Of a stretch of DNA of 64,000 nt, positions 18,687 through 27,815 are shown one piece after another. The position numbers were made by a program, and so were the translations under genes. Source of the stretch: an uncultured bacterium (GTDB lineage: Bacteria > Planctomycetota > UBA8108 > UBA1146); NCBI GenBank assembly GCA_913056395.1, contig CAJXMG010000003.1, positions 1 to 64,000 on the forward strand. The letters are read 5' to 3'. Position 1 is the stretch's first letter, and each line of letters opens with the position of its first letter. The notes below the pieces were generated by a model. The model had not been told where the DNA came from and ran no database searches. It saw only the letters and a program-made list of their open reading frames with translations.

Positions 18687-21686
18687 ATGAACAAGACATC
18701 CCTGACAGTCCTGTCCATTCTGTCCATTATTCTGTTCAACCTTCCCGGTTTCGCTGCAGACCGTATCGATGTCGGTACGACGGCGGCCGTAGGAGGGGAG
18801 CAGGCGATCGTCCCGGTGACCATCGAAAACGATGTGCCACTGGTCGCTTTCTCCTTCGGACTCATCCATGACCCCGCTCTACTGACGCCGGTGTCTTTGG
18901 AGTACGCCGGGCCCATCGTGCCCGATTTCCTGGCGACGACCAGTGAGCCGGAGGGGCACACCATCGGTGTGGTCTTTGACTATCAGTTAAACAACTTGAT
19001 TCCTGCGGGTGGCCCAAGGCTGATCGCCTTTGCCAGTTATCTGGTGACCAATACGGCGTCGGTCAGCAACTTTGCCACCGTGATTCCTGGTACTGTGGGC
19101 AACCCGCCCATCGATCCCGAGTTCAGTGACGGCACCGGTGCACCCATCACACCTTTGGTCGAGGGTGGAGGCATCGGAGTTTTGGCGCCTTTGCCTTCAG
19201 GCAATCCGGCTGATCTCGGTCCGGTCTTGAGGGCGTTGCTCCATGACGAGGTCAACTCTGCGACCCGCTTTGTCACCCTTGATCCTGCCAGTGGTGCAGT
19301 GATCTCGAGTACCCCTCTTTCCTGCGCAGGAAATCCCCGGGATGTGATGGTTGACGTTCGTGGTTTGACTTGGACGGCGACGGACACCTGTGGAATCGTC
19401 GTCTTTGATGCAACGGGCAATCTTGTGGCAGAGGTCGCCACTGGCACCGATCCGTTGGCTCTGATCGGCATCAGTGGTGACCGCATCGGCGTGACCCACG
19501 CCGATGGTACCCTGCAGGTGATCTACCCCGATGGCACCGTCCTCTTTGGTGGAGACGGGGTCGGCGACTCTGCGGAAGATGGCCTATTGGGCGCGGCACT
19601 TTCCCTCGATGGTGGTACTGCTTTCGACGAATACGCCCCAGGATCCGGCAACAGCGCATGGTTAGCTGGAGGAGAGAGACTGGTTCGTCTTCGTCCCAAT
19701 GGCAATGTGGTTGTGGACCGTCTGACCGAACCCGGACAAAGTATTGCTGATTTGGCTCAGGGGCCTAACGGTAGTGTTTTTGTCCTGACAACAAACCGTC
19801 TCGAGCATTTGGCTGCAGACGGAACGCTTATTTCATCTACCGATCTGATTCCTGCACGTCTGGCACTCTCGCTGGCGTCGATTCCAACCAACGCTTCGGG
19901 AGAAGAGGAAGCATTGGTCGGTGTCCTTAGTCAGGGCAGTGGCACCGATACCCTTTTGACCACCTACTCGACCTCAGGGGATGGGTTGGTTCTGATTGAA
20001 GATGGAGTGGTAGCCAACAGTGCAACCGCCATCGAATACGGATTGATTGCCGCATTGAGCAACAGTCCCACCTCGGTGATCAGCGGTGTCGATGCAAATG
20101 GCGATGGAACTGTCAGCGTGGTTTCATCTTCTGGTGTGAGTCAGCAGACGTTCCCCGGGGAACGAGTATTCATCAATGCAGCTTCGACGGCGGTTCCGGT
20201 AACCACCTTCTTCGGTGGTCGGGATTTCGATGGAGACCAGTACAGCAATCTCGATGAGTTGCTGAGTGGATCGAGCGCCATCGATGCGCTTGAGGACCCT
20301 TCGACCCTCATACCAGATTATGTGGCTCCGATGGGAGCACTTACCAGTGTTGTGATTGCTGATAATAACGCCAATGGGTTTGATGAGGTTCTGCTTCAGT
20401 GGAGTTGGGATTCCCCAGCCGCAGCAGACCCGGACTCGTTTGAGATCACCCGAATTACCGATGGAGTAGCAGGGGATCCGGTGACCGTATCTGGAATTGA
20501 CAGGGAATATGTCGATCTGGATCCTCCTGCGGGAACCCATGTCTACGTCGGTGTCGCCAACCGTCAGGGGGGAGCTTCATCGAGCGAAGAGAGTGTTCTG
20601 GTGATCGGAGCCGGTGAGGTGGAGCAGGAAGTGCCCATCGATGTGCCGTACGAGTTTACTGAGATCTACGACATCACCGTCAATCCGACCGCACCGGATG
20701 ATGGTGCGCGTTACTACTGTACCGACTCTGCGAATGGGCAGATTTATGCTCTCGATATCAACCTGATCCCTGTGGCAATTATTCCGAGTCCTTTCCCCGT
20801 TGGGGTACCGTGCACGGGTATCGCGTATGTGCGCTCGGGAGATGGTAACAACGGCTCTCTGGTTATTGGTAATGGTCAGGCTGGAGGACAACTTCATCTG
20901 ATTGAGATAACTCTTAGCGGTGAATTCATCCGAGATTATTTCCTCTTTGCTCCGATACCTTTCAACGGTAATGCCTTGTTTCAGGGAGCAATCTCGGGCA
21001 GTTCTGCTGGAATAGGATACGACGAGGAATCCGGGAAGCTGTACGTCAACGATGTTCAGGGTGGAGTTATCTGGGGTATGTCTCACGGAGGCAGTGGTGA
21101 GATTGATCCAAATAACAGTTTTGATCATCCGAGCGAGGGTTCATCGCAAAAAGGTTGCACGACCAAGCGCTGTCAGCAGAGCAGCAATGGCCTGGTGGGC
21201 TGTAGCAACACCATCCTGCTGACGAGCCAGACGGAAGACGGCACCCTTGAGATCATTGAGGTCACCGTCGACAACGGTGTGGCGACACAGATCGGTGAAG
21301 GTATCAGCATCGCTGGTATCGAAGATCCGGGTGGCATCGTCATTGAGGGTGGCTCGATTACAGTCACCGGAAACAGTGACGGCAGCGTCTACGAAGTTCA
21401 GGCGACAGGGTCCTTCACCCGGGCTGACACCAATGAGGATTTCCTGATCGACATCGGCGATGTGATCACCAGTCTCGATTACTTGTTCTCAGGCGTAGAA
21501 GGGCCCGAGTGCCTGGCCAGACTGGATATCAATGACGATAACCTGCTCGATATCGGTGATCCGATTTACCTTCTGAATGCCTTGTTCGTGAGCGGTTCGC
21601 CGAATCCGCCTGAGCCCTTCGGCAGTTTCGCTGATTTGGTGACAGGGCCGGATCCGACTCCGTCCGTAGTGACACCGTGTCCGTAA
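18687..21686 (+). CDS. Secreted beta-propeller-like protein with FN3 and C-terminal dockerin-type repeats
   Basis: A 999-residue secreted protein. It opens with a signal peptide (MNKTSLTVLSILSIILFNLPGF). A module of about 140 residues follows (VAFSFGLIHDPALL, HTIGVVFDY, VGNPPI), which recurs in two other proteins of this window. Repeated short beta units (PRDVMVDVRGLTWTATD, ADGTLQVIYPDG) suggest a propeller between about 170 and 520. An FN3-like domain (LLQWSWDSPAAADPDSFEI, VYVGVANRQGG) lies near 550-640, then more propeller-like sequence. The C-terminus has two EF-hand-like calcium loops (DTNEDFLIDIGD, DINDDNLLDIGD), a dockerin type I pair. The substrate or partner is unknown. It may be anchored or assembled outside the cell through the dockerin. 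Confidence 0.82.
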   Translation: MNKTSLTVLSILSIILFNLPGFAADRIDVGTTAAVGGEQAIVPVTIENDVPLVAFSFGLIHDPALLTPVSLEYAGPIVPDFLATTSEPEGHTIGVVFDYQLNNLIPAGGPRLIAFASYLVTNTASVSNFATVIPGTVGNPPIDPEFSDGTGAPITPLVEGGGIGVLAPLPSGNPADLGPVLRALLHDEVNSATRFVTLDPASGAVISSTPLSCAGNPRDVMVDVRGLTWTATDTCGIVVFDATGNLVAEVATGTDPLALIGISGDRIGVTHADGTLQVIYPDGTVLFGGDGVGDSAEDGLLGAALSLDGGTAFDEYAPGSGNSAWLAGGERLVRLRPNGNVVVDRLTEPGQSIADLAQGPNGSVFVLTTNRLEHLAADGTLISSTDLIPARLALSLASIPTNASGEEEALVGVLSQGSGTDTLLTTYSTSGDGLVLIEDGVVANSATAIEYGLIAALSNSPTSVISGVDANGDGTVSVVSSSGVSQQTFPGERVFINAASTAVPVTTFFGGRDFDGDQYSNLDELLSGSSAIDALEDPSTLIPDYVAPMGALTSVVIADNNANGFDEVLLQWSWDSPAAADPDSFEITRITDGVAGDPVTVSGIDREYVDLDPPAGTHVYVGVANRQGGASSSEESVLVIGAGEVEQEVPIDVPYEFTEIYDITVNPTAPDDGARYYCTDSANGQIYALDINLIPVAIIPSPFPVGVPCTGIAYVRSGDGNNGSLVIGNGQAGGQLHLIEITLSGEFIRDYFLFAPIPFNGNALFQGAISGSSAGIGYDEESGKLYVNDVQGGVIWGMSHGGSGEIDPNNSFDHPSEGSSQKGCTTKRCQQSSNGLVGCSNTILLTSQTEDGTLEIIEVTVDNGVATQIGEGISIAGIEDPGGIVIEGGSITVTGNSDGSVYEVQATGSFTRADTNEDFLIDIGDVITSLDYLFSGVEGPECLARLDINDDNLLDIGDPIYLLNALFVSGSPNPPEPFGSFADLVTGPDPTPSVVTPCP

Positions 21687-21707
21687 GATGAGGAAGAAAG
21701 AAGAACG

Positions 21708-22094
21708 ATGAGCATCAAGAATGGTTGTTTCGGTTTTCATGTCGTCTTTCGAGTGCCCAACGGCGACGTTGCGCGTCTGGAGACGTTCTTTGAAACCCAT
21801 CAGAGTTTCATGAGAGAAACACACCATGTGGAAGGGGATCAGGAGCCCCTGGTCTTGGCCTACGCGGTCCTGCGTGGGCCGGAATTGAACAATCCCCTCG
21901 ACCCCGATTCGGGGGATACGGGACACACCCTTTTCGGAATCACGGAGATCTACCGGGGTCCGGAAGGGTGTCAGGCGCACATGGAGTTGGGTCAGTCACG
22001 GGAGGCGATGTTCTCCGAACTGATGGCCCTCGCCGATCAGTACATGATCAGCGGACTGATGGGGGTTCCCGTCGAATACTCGATGAACTCCTGA
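21708..22094 (+). CDS. Small protein, possible dimeric alpha/beta-barrel (ABM-like) fold
   Basis: A 128-residue cytoplasmic protein lying 21 bases after one secreted dockerin gene and 48 bases before the next. I do not recognise the family. The pattern FHVVFRVPNGDVARLETFFETHQSFMRE, followed by YAVLRGPEL, GHTLFGITEIY and a helix AHMELGQSREAMFSELMALA, resembles the beta-alpha-beta-beta layout of the dimeric alpha/beta-barrel (antibiotic biosynthesis monooxygenase-like) superfamily. That is inference from secondary-structure rhythm. It has no signal peptide, so it is unlikely to work with its secreted neighbours. Confidence 0.6.
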   Translation: MSIKNGCFGFHVVFRVPNGDVARLETFFETHQSFMRETHHVEGDQEPLVLAYAVLRGPELNNPLDPDSGDTGHTLFGITEIYRGPEGCQAHMELGQSREAMFSELMALADQYMISGLMGVPVEYSMNS

Positions 22095-22142
22095 ATTGGT
22101 ATGACTTTTGACAGCCTTGGCGATGAACAAGGAGCAGAAAAG

Positions 22143-23534
22143 ATGAAAAACAGAAATCACAGCCTTCTCAGCTTATGCATGAGTATGTTGCTTTTGGTAA
22201 TGACTCAGGCTTTGCCGGCACAGGACCCGGTGTTTGAGTTGACGATCTCGGCTCCCGGAGATGTTTATTACAATCCGGGTTCGCCCACAGCCTCTGGATT
22301 TATTGCGTCCTACATTCTTCAGGAGACGCAGACATCCGGGGGGGGGACCGGCGCCGTGGCAGAGGTTTCCGGCTACTCACTGGGAGTGGCTCACGACTCC
22401 ACGCTCTTGGCAGTGGATTCCTTCCTGGTTACTTCGGTTTCAACCACCGGGATTTATCCTGATTTTGATCAGGAGGGAATCTATGCAGACGGTTTCACCA
22501 TGGGTGTGGTTTTCTGCTTTACCGGTTGCTGGGTTTTGAACTACGACGTCCCTGCTCCTTTGGTAGAAGTGGGATACCAGCTCCTGGACGGGCCACTGGG
22601 CACTGCAAGTGCTGCGACGACCACAATCCTTGAGACATCTGAGAATCTCGGGCAGCCTCCGGTCACCAACGTGGCGGTGGTCAATTCGGCATCGATTCCC
22701 ATGCAGGGAGTTCCTGCACAGGTCAATCTGATTCCTTTTGTTCCCGAGTTCCAACTCTCCCTCGAAACTCTCTCAACGGTGTACTACTCGGAGGCGAACC
22801 CCGCTTCAGAGGCCTTCAGTGCCGATGTCATGTTGCAGGAGGTCCTGCTCCCCGGTGGGGGTACAGGTGAGTACTCTGAGGTTCAAGGTGCTTCCTACGG
22901 AGTTGGCCATGATGATGCGCTCATGCAAATCACTGGTGTGACGTCACAAGTCAGTGCACTGGATGGGACCCTCGCCGATTTTGATGAGATAGAAATTCTT
23001 GCCAATGGAATGACCCATGGGTTGGTTTTCAGTTTTCTAGGGTCGTGGTCTCTCTCTTACGAGACTGCAGATGCCCTCTCGACGATCGATTATCAGTTGT
23101 TGTCTGGATCATTGACGGGAAGTTCGACTCCAACAGCCACAACTCTCGAATTCACCGACACGCTGGGTGATCCTCCGGTAGATCTTGCCGTCGTCACTGA
23201 CGGTGCTTCCAATGCACCCACCGTCTTTAACTCCTCCCTCGATCTGGTCCCCTTCACTGGGTCTCGTTTCATCCGTGGAGATGCCACACAGGATGCGAAT
23301 CTTGATTTGGCGGATGGGATCGGCGTTCTTTCCTATCTGTTCCTGGGAGAGCCAACCACGTGCCTGAAAGCCATGGATATGGACCAATCCAATCACGTCT
23401 CCATCTCGGACGGTGTTCAGGTGCTTTGCAGTCTCTTCTGTCCGGGTAGTCCGGCTCCTTCGGGGCCTTACCCCGATTGTGGAGTCGATCTCAACAGCAC
23501 CCTCACATGTGAGAGTTTCAACGCCTGCCCCTGA
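22143..23534 (+). CDS. Secreted protein with two copies of a cohesin-like module and a dockerin-type tail
   Basis: A protein of about 463 residues. I place the start at the ATG at 22143 because GGAG lies seven bases upstream and a clean signal peptide follows (MKNRNHSLLSLCMSMLLLV...ALPAQ). Two similar modules of about 170 residues follow. Each begins VYYNPGSPTASGFIASYILQ or VYYSEANPASEAFSADVMLQ, then GYSLGVAHD or GASYGVGHD, then GFTMGVVFCF or GMTHGLVFSF, and closes with LGQPPV or LGDPPV. The C-terminus has two calcium-loop repeats (DATQDANLDLAD, DMDQSNHVSISD) typical of dockerin type I. It is followed by a strong terminator. The function is unknown; an extracellular structural or binding role is likely. 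Confidence 0.82.
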   Translation: MKNRNHSLLSLCMSMLLLVMTQALPAQDPVFELTISAPGDVYYNPGSPTASGFIASYILQETQTSGGGTGAVAEVSGYSLGVAHDSTLLAVDSFLVTSVSTTGIYPDFDQEGIYADGFTMGVVFCFTGCWVLNYDVPAPLVEVGYQLLDGPLGTASAATTTILETSENLGQPPVTNVAVVNSASIPMQGVPAQVNLIPFVPEFQLSLETLSTVYYSEANPASEAFSADVMLQEVLLPGGGTGEYSEVQGASYGVGHDDALMQITGVTSQVSALDGTLADFDEIEILANGMTHGLVFSFLGSWSLSYETADALSTIDYQLLSGSLTGSSTPTATTLEFTDTLGDPPVDLAVVTDGASNAPTVFNSSLDLVPFTGSRFIRGDATQDANLDLADGIGVLSYLFLGEPTTCLKAMDMDQSNHVSISDGVQVLCSLFCPGSPAPSGPYPDCGVDLNSTLTCESFNACP

Positions 23535-23556
23535 GGTCTTTTATGAGTGAATTGAG

Positions 23557-23606
23557 GTGCCCCGGATCGGCTTGCTCCATGCTAGTTGATCCGGGGCACT
23601 GTTTTG
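23557..23606 (+). terminator. Intrinsic terminator after the second dockerin gene
   Basis: A perfect 12-bp inverted repeat (GTGCCCCGGATC at 23557-23568 and its complement at 23588-23599) with a 19-base loop, followed by TGTTTTG. It lies 22 bases after the stop of the secreted protein and ends that transcription unit. Confidence 0.8.
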
Positions 23607-23693
23607 CCTGCCTTGTTGTTCCCCGGTGATGATTCTTTATGCTATGGAATGCCCCGCGCTCACTCTTTGGCAGTGGGGCGCTGTTGAAGGCAA

Positions 23694-24158
23694 ATGGGAA
23701 GAGACAAGCCCGTGGATGCACCCCGCTTTGAACGATATTCGTCAGTACCCCTCTTTGAAGGTTTGCAGCCGGAAGAGATCGGTGCGCTGTTGGGTTTTTC
23801 GGAGCATGTGGAAGTGGAGCCCGGGACTGTGGTGATTCAGGAGGGGGCAAAGCCCACCGCCTTCTATGTCATCGCAGAAGGTGTCCTCGACGTGGTTCTC
23901 ACGGATCAGGTGGAGGAAGCAAAGGTTCTCGCACGTCTCTCCGATCTCAGTTGCTTTGGGGAGATGGGGCTCGTCTCTGATGAACCTCACAGTGCCAGCG
24001 TGATCGCCGTCGAATCGAGCCGATTGCGAAAGTTCAACATCGCGCGCATGAAGGAACTCCTCGACATGGAAGATCGTACCGTCTATCGCATGGTTCTGGG
24101 GTTGGCGCGCCTCATCGCCCAACGATTAAAGATGAGTGATGACAGAAGGGTCAGCTAG
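23694..24158 (+). CDS. Cyclic nucleotide-binding-fold (CNB) protein
   Basis: A 154-residue protein that is almost entirely one CNB/CRP-type beta-barrel: LFEGLQPEEIGALLGFSEHV, GTVVIQEGAKPTAFYVIAEG, then FGEMGLVSDEPHSASVIA as the phosphate-binding cassette and a C-terminal helix. There is no DNA-binding or kinase domain. In the cassette the usual Arg that contacts the cyclic phosphate is replaced (EPHSASV where EPRxATV is common), so binding of cAMP is uncertain. Its 3' end overlaps the start of a class II phosphodiesterase-like gene, which points to joint expression. The ATG has a close, weak GAAGG; a GTG six codons later is an alternative start. Confidence 0.88.
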   Translation: MGRDKPVDAPRFERYSSVPLFEGLQPEEIGALLGFSEHVEVEPGTVVIQEGAKPTAFYVIAEGVLDVVLTDQVEEAKVLARLSDLSCFGEMGLVSDEPHSASVIAVESSRLRKFNIARMKELLDMEDRTVYRMVLGLARLIAQRLKMSDDRRVS

Positions 24159-24942
24159 ATTGAAAGTCCAGCTCTTACCCTCGACAGTCGGAGTGGCTGC
24201 CGAGCATCAATTGCTCAGTTCCTACCTCATCGATGAAACTCTCTGTTTGGACGTTGGTTCACTGGGGTTCCACAGCAATCTGGATCTTCAGCTGGGAGTG
24301 AAGCACCTCTTTATCACCCACTGCCACAGTGATCACCTTGCGAGTCTGCCCATCTTCCTCGATGCCCATTTTGGTGAGGGTGCGGATGAGCCGGTGCCGG
24401 TAGTGATTCATGCGGAAGAATCGACCGCACGGGCGATTCGCGAGGATGTTCTCAACGATCGACACTGGCCCGATTTCTTCCGCATCAATGATGAGCAGGG
24501 GATGGGTCTCCTTGAGATGCACATCATCGAAGAGGATATACCGGTGACAGTGAGGGATTACCGCATCACACCGGTTCGTGTCGATCACATCGTCGACACT
24601 CTCGCGTTTATCGTTGAAAAGGATGGAGCTGCTTTCGCACTCGTCACCGATACGGGGCCTTCAGACAAGATTTGGGAAGTCTGTGAAAAGGTTCCCGGTC
24701 TGTCGACGGTGATCCTGGAGTTGTCTTTCCCCGATCGCTTGCAATGGCTCGCAGAGATCTCGAAGCATCTCACAACGAGTGATTTTGTCCAGGAACGCAG
24801 CAAACTGCCGCAGGCGGATGATTGTCGATTCCTGGCGGTGCACCTGAAACCGAATCAGTTTGCCGAGATCAAATCCCAATTGGAGAGTCACCAATTGCCC
24901 GGGGTCGATGTGATGGTTCCCGGACACGACTACGAAGTTTGA
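24139..24942 (+). CDS. MBL-fold hydrolase, class II cAMP phosphodiesterase-like
   Basis: A 267-residue metallo-beta-lactamase-fold protein. The metal motif is THCHSDHLAS (HxHxDH), with a further His in VRVDHIVDTLAF, Asp in VTDTGPS and a C-terminal His in PGHDYEV. The layout, with YLIDETLCLDVGSLG before the metal motif and no typical glyoxalase features, is that of class II 3',5'-cyclic nucleotide phosphodiesterases (yeast PDE1/CpdP group). The Leu in HxHLDH is Ser here. The ATG at 24139 overlaps the end of the CNB gene by 20 bases; a GTG three bases upstream is also possible. Together the pair looks like a cyclic-nucleotide sensing and degrading unit. Confidence 0.82.
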   Translation: MTEGSARLKVQLLPSTVGVAAEHQLLSSYLIDETLCLDVGSLGFHSNLDLQLGVKHLFITHCHSDHLASLPIFLDAHFGEGADEPVPVVIHAEESTARAIREDVLNDRHWPDFFRINDEQGMGLLEMHIIEEDIPVTVRDYRITPVRVDHIVDTLAFIVEKDGAAFALVTDTGPSDKIWEVCEKVPGLSTVILELSFPDRLQWLAEISKHLTTSDFVQERSKLPQADDCRFLAVHLKPNQFAEIKSQLESHQLPGVDVMVPGHDYEV

Positions 24943-24966
24943 TTCAAACCTTCTCAGGAGGTACCC

Positions 24967-25860
24967 GTGGATCCCAATCGTCGCCACTTCATGCTCACCG
25001 CCGCTCTGGGAGCGGCTGCCGCCACGACTTCTTCTGTACAGGCGGGTCAGGACGCAGAAGGAACCGGTACCTTGCCGTGGGGCAAAACCCGTTTCGCCGT
25101 CAACATCGAGATGTGGGGATTGGGCGGGGGGCCTGCCCAGGATCGGATCCGTGCTGCCGCTAAGCTCGGATATCCCGCCGTCGAGTTTTGGCCGTGGCGT
25201 AACAAGGATCTGGAACAGATCCGTATCGCCTGTGAAGAGACCGGTATCGAGGTTGCCCAGTTCACCGCCTGGCCCTTTACCCCGGGAATGAATGATCCCA
25301 AAAATCATGATCGCATCGGCAAGGAGATCGCAGAATCCATCGCAGCGGCGAAGAAGATCGGTGCCCGCAAGATGACGGTCATCGCCGGTAACGATCAGCC
25401 TGGAATGACCCAAGAGCAGATGCATGAAAACGTCATCACGGGACTCAAAAAGTGGGCACCGATGGCGGAGGACGCGGGCGTGATGCTGATCCTCGAGCCG
25501 ATGAACATTCGGGTCGACCACAAAGGGCACTGTCTCTACGGTAGCCCTGAAGCGGTGCGGATCTGCCGCGAGGTCGGCTCGCCGATGGTCAAGATCAACT
25601 GGGATCTGTATCACATGCAGATCACCGAAGGAGATCTGTGTCGCCGAATGCGTGAGGGCTGGGATCAGGTCGGCTATCTGCAGCTGGCGGACAACCCGGG
25701 GCGTCGCGAACCGGGAACCGGAGAGATTGATTATTCCCGCGTCTTCAAGGAAGCGTGGGATCTCGGCTACCGCGATTTCATTGGACTCGAATGCTCTCCC
25801 ACCGATGGCAATGCCGAGCGTGCCACCGAACGGGTCAAGGCTGCCGACGCCGCCTGGTAG
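24967..25860 (+). CDS. Tat-exported sugar isomerase/epimerase-like TIM barrel (hydroxypyruvate isomerase group)
   Basis: A 297-residue AP-endonuclease-2-type TIM barrel. The N-terminus is a twin-arginine-like signal (NRRHFMLTAALGAAAATTSSVQA). Barrel metal-ligand regions of the xylose isomerase-like family are seen: LILEPMN, KINWDLYHMQ, YLQLADNPGRREPGTGEI and FIGLECSP. The DNPGRxEPGTGE element is typical of the hydroxypyruvate isomerase subgroup. The GTG start at 24967 is fixed by a perfect AGGAGGT. Family members rearrange small sugars or keto acids; the exported location suggests handling of breakdown products in the periplasm. Its substrate is not known. Confidence 0.88.
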   Translation: MDPNRRHFMLTAALGAAAATTSSVQAGQDAEGTGTLPWGKTRFAVNIEMWGLGGGPAQDRIRAAAKLGYPAVEFWPWRNKDLEQIRIACEETGIEVAQFTAWPFTPGMNDPKNHDRIGKEIAESIAAAKKIGARKMTVIAGNDQPGMTQEQMHENVITGLKKWAPMAEDAGVMLILEPMNIRVDHKGHCLYGSPEAVRICREVGSPMVKINWDLYHMQITEGDLCRRMREGWDQVGYLQLADNPGRREPGTGEIDYSRVFKEAWDLGYRDFIGLECSPTDGNAERATERVKAADAAW

Positions 25861-25863
25861 GCT

Positions 25864-26667
25864 TCAGGGTTTCTGGAACTCCTTGATAAAGGATTTCAGC
25901 GCCTCCAGTGCGGGACCTCTTCTGCGACTGTCGTTGTGGCGACCTCCGGGAATTTCCACAAGGGTCGTGTCGTCGTTCGCCATCGCTTTCAGCTGACGAC
26001 TGTGAGAGATGGGAACGATACGATCTGCGTCGCCGTGAAGAATGAGGGTTGGTGCGACGACTTCCGGAAGACGCTTTTCATTGTCGAGCTTTTGACTAAT
26101 CAGTGGTGAGAACCAACCCAGACCCATCTCTTCCGCCATCGCTTTCGCAGAGAGCAGCGGTGAATCGAGGATCAGGCCACGACGCGGTGATCTTGAAGAG
26201 TAGCTGTGATGAATGGCGGCCACGGTCCCCAGACTGCGGCCGTAAAGGATGATTGGGCCGTCGTGGCTGTCAATGGCGTGACTCACTGCTGCATGGGTAT
26301 CCTTGAAGATCTTTTCTTCACTGGGAGGCCCTCCCGTGGATTTGCCATAACCCCGATAGTCGAAGAGAAGCACGGGCCAGCCCATCTCCTGGAAGTGCTT
26401 TGCCATGGCGAAGCGGTGAGAGATGTTTCCACCATTGCCATGGCAATAGACGATGGTGAAATTCGCATCGGGAACGGGAAACCAGGCAGCGGAGATGTGT
26501 TCGCCGATGGTCATTTCGGTCGCGGTATCGGGAAGTTCGGCGACCCACTCTGAAGTGGGAGCGAAGGTCATTCGCTGTTCAAAATTCCACAATAGCACCC
26601 TCAACAGGACGAGGAATCCAAGGAGGAGCAGCCACCGAAGGCGGGTGTCTTTCAGGAATTTGAACAA
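25864..26667 (-). CDS. Membrane-anchored alpha/beta hydrolase (ABHD17/BAAT-like)
   Basis: A hydrolase of about 267 residues with one N-terminal membrane segment (LRWLLLLGFLVLLRVLL). The catalytic features are YCHGNGGNISHR (oxyanion loop), YGRSLGTVAAI (nucleophile Ser), LHGDADRIVP (acid region) and GGRHND (His). This is the group of acyl-protein thioesterase-like and related hydrolases; the substrate is unknown. I prefer a TTG start at 26667, because GGAGG lies five bases before it and the membrane anchor follows at once; a GTG at 26715 in the same frame lacks such a site. The gene converges on the sugar isomerase-like gene with a three-base gap. Confidence 0.83.
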   Translation of the reverse strand: MFKFLKDTRLRWLLLLGFLVLLRVLLWNFEQRMTFAPTSEWVAELPDTATEMTIGEHISAAWFPVPDANFTIVYCHGNGGNISHRFAMAKHFQEMGWPVLLFDYRGYGKSTGGPPSEEKIFKDTHAAVSHAIDSHDGPIILYGRSLGTVAAIHHSYSSRSPRRGLILDSPLLSAKAMAEEMGLGWFSPLISQKLDNEKRLPEVVAPTLILHGDADRIVPISHSRQLKAMANDDTTLVEIPGGRHNDSRRRGPALEALKSFIKEFQKP

Positions 26668-26806
26668 GCCGGCCTCCAGAGTGTCCACGTTTTGCCATTT
26701 TGGATGATCCCCCACAGGGAAACGGATCGGGGATCTGCTAGACTCGGGGCTTCATGAGATGGTCCTGTCACAGGACTTCAGCATACCTTCGAAAGCGGGA
26801 TGTGAT

Positions 26807-27760
26807 ATGCCCAAACTTCTCTACAGCCTGGTGATCCTTGCACTCACCCTGTTGCCGATCAGTACGTGGGGACAGGGGGGACTTCTCGATGAACTCGAGG
26901 AAGAGGTTCCCTGCTCGGCACAATTGCTCGCGGAGGTTTCTGCTTTTCAGCCGGGAGCTCCCTTCGAGATTGGAGTCTGGGTCGAGCCGCTCCCCGGTTG
27001 GCATGGCTATTGGCACTCTCCAAGGGATGGGGGAGATCCCCCGGAGGTCTTTTGGGATCTGCCTGAGGGCTGGAAAATTTCACCGGCCCGGTTTCCTGCG
27101 CCGGTAAGGATGGTTGAGCCGGGGGACCTGATCGCGTACGGCTACAAAAAACCTTTCATGTTGCTGTACACGGCGACGCCACCTGCCGAACTGCAAGAGG
27201 GTCAGAGCACGATTCACCTCTCCGGAAGTGTGACCTGGCAGGTCTGCAAGACCACCTGTCTTTACGGTGAGAGCGACCTCAGTCTGAAGCTGGAAGCGGC
27301 CTCACAGCCGGTGATCAATCAGGAATCGAGCAAGCGGATTCGGGGCTGGGTCGCATCGATTCCGCTGAAGAAAACACCGAAAGGCTTCCTGGTGGAGCAG
27401 GAGTGGGTCCCGGCAAAGGAAAAGGGCTCCATCGCTGGCCAATGGGTGATTCGCTGGGCCAGAAAAGGGGGCGACCGCAGGCCCGCCATCCCGGTTCGGT
27501 GGCAAGTCTTTCCCCATTCACTGGTTGCGGGGATTCTGGACGAGGCCAAACCGGAGCGCTGGGTTCCGGACTCGAGCATCCACAAAGGCCTGGCGGTCGG
27601 AAATCAGGTCACAATTGTGGTGCGAGACGTCGGAGAGGGCTTCCATTCCGGGCTCTTGGGTGCCACGATGGTCCCCAATCCGGGGAAGGCGAAAGGTCCT
27701 GTCTCCGGCTTCCCGGCGTTCGAGTGCCGGGGGAAAGCGGCAGATCCGGAGAAACGGTAA
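26807..27760 (+). CDS. DsbD N-terminal-domain-like periplasmic thiol-disulfide protein
   Basis: A secreted protein of about 317 residues with signal peptide MPKLLYSLVILALTLLPIS. It matches the N-terminal (alpha) domain of DsbD/ScsB, which receives electrons and passes them to periplasmic partners. Marks are PGWHGYWHSPRDGG, a hydrophobic beta region, and the redox cysteine pair WQVCKTTCLYGE, here CxxxC as in DsbD-alpha. It lacks the membrane part of DsbD, so it must receive electrons from another protein. The start at 26807 is preferred over 26759 because it gives a clean signal peptide. It lies 55 bases before the redoxin gene, and the two are probably one thiol-redox operon. Confidence 0.8.
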   Translation: MPKLLYSLVILALTLLPISTWGQGGLLDELEEEVPCSAQLLAEVSAFQPGAPFEIGVWVEPLPGWHGYWHSPRDGGDPPEVFWDLPEGWKISPARFPAPVRMVEPGDLIAYGYKKPFMLLYTATPPAELQEGQSTIHLSGSVTWQVCKTTCLYGESDLSLKLEAASQPVINQESSKRIRGWVASIPLKKTPKGFLVEQEWVPAKEKGSIAGQWVIRWARKGGDRRPAIPVRWQVFPHSLVAGILDEAKPERWVPDSSIHKGLAVGNQVTIVVRDVGEGFHSGLLGATMVPNPGKAKGPVSGFPAFECRGKAADPEKR

Positions 27761-27815
27761 CGGACCGACCGGAGTATTGCCGCAGTTGGCCGAAACAAAT
27801 GAGTAAGGAGGCTCC

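Noticed and set aside
24661-25614. Minus-strand frame of about 317 codons over the phosphodiesterase-like and sugar isomerase-like genes
   Set aside because: It crosses two recognised genes on the other strand and has no recognisable product.
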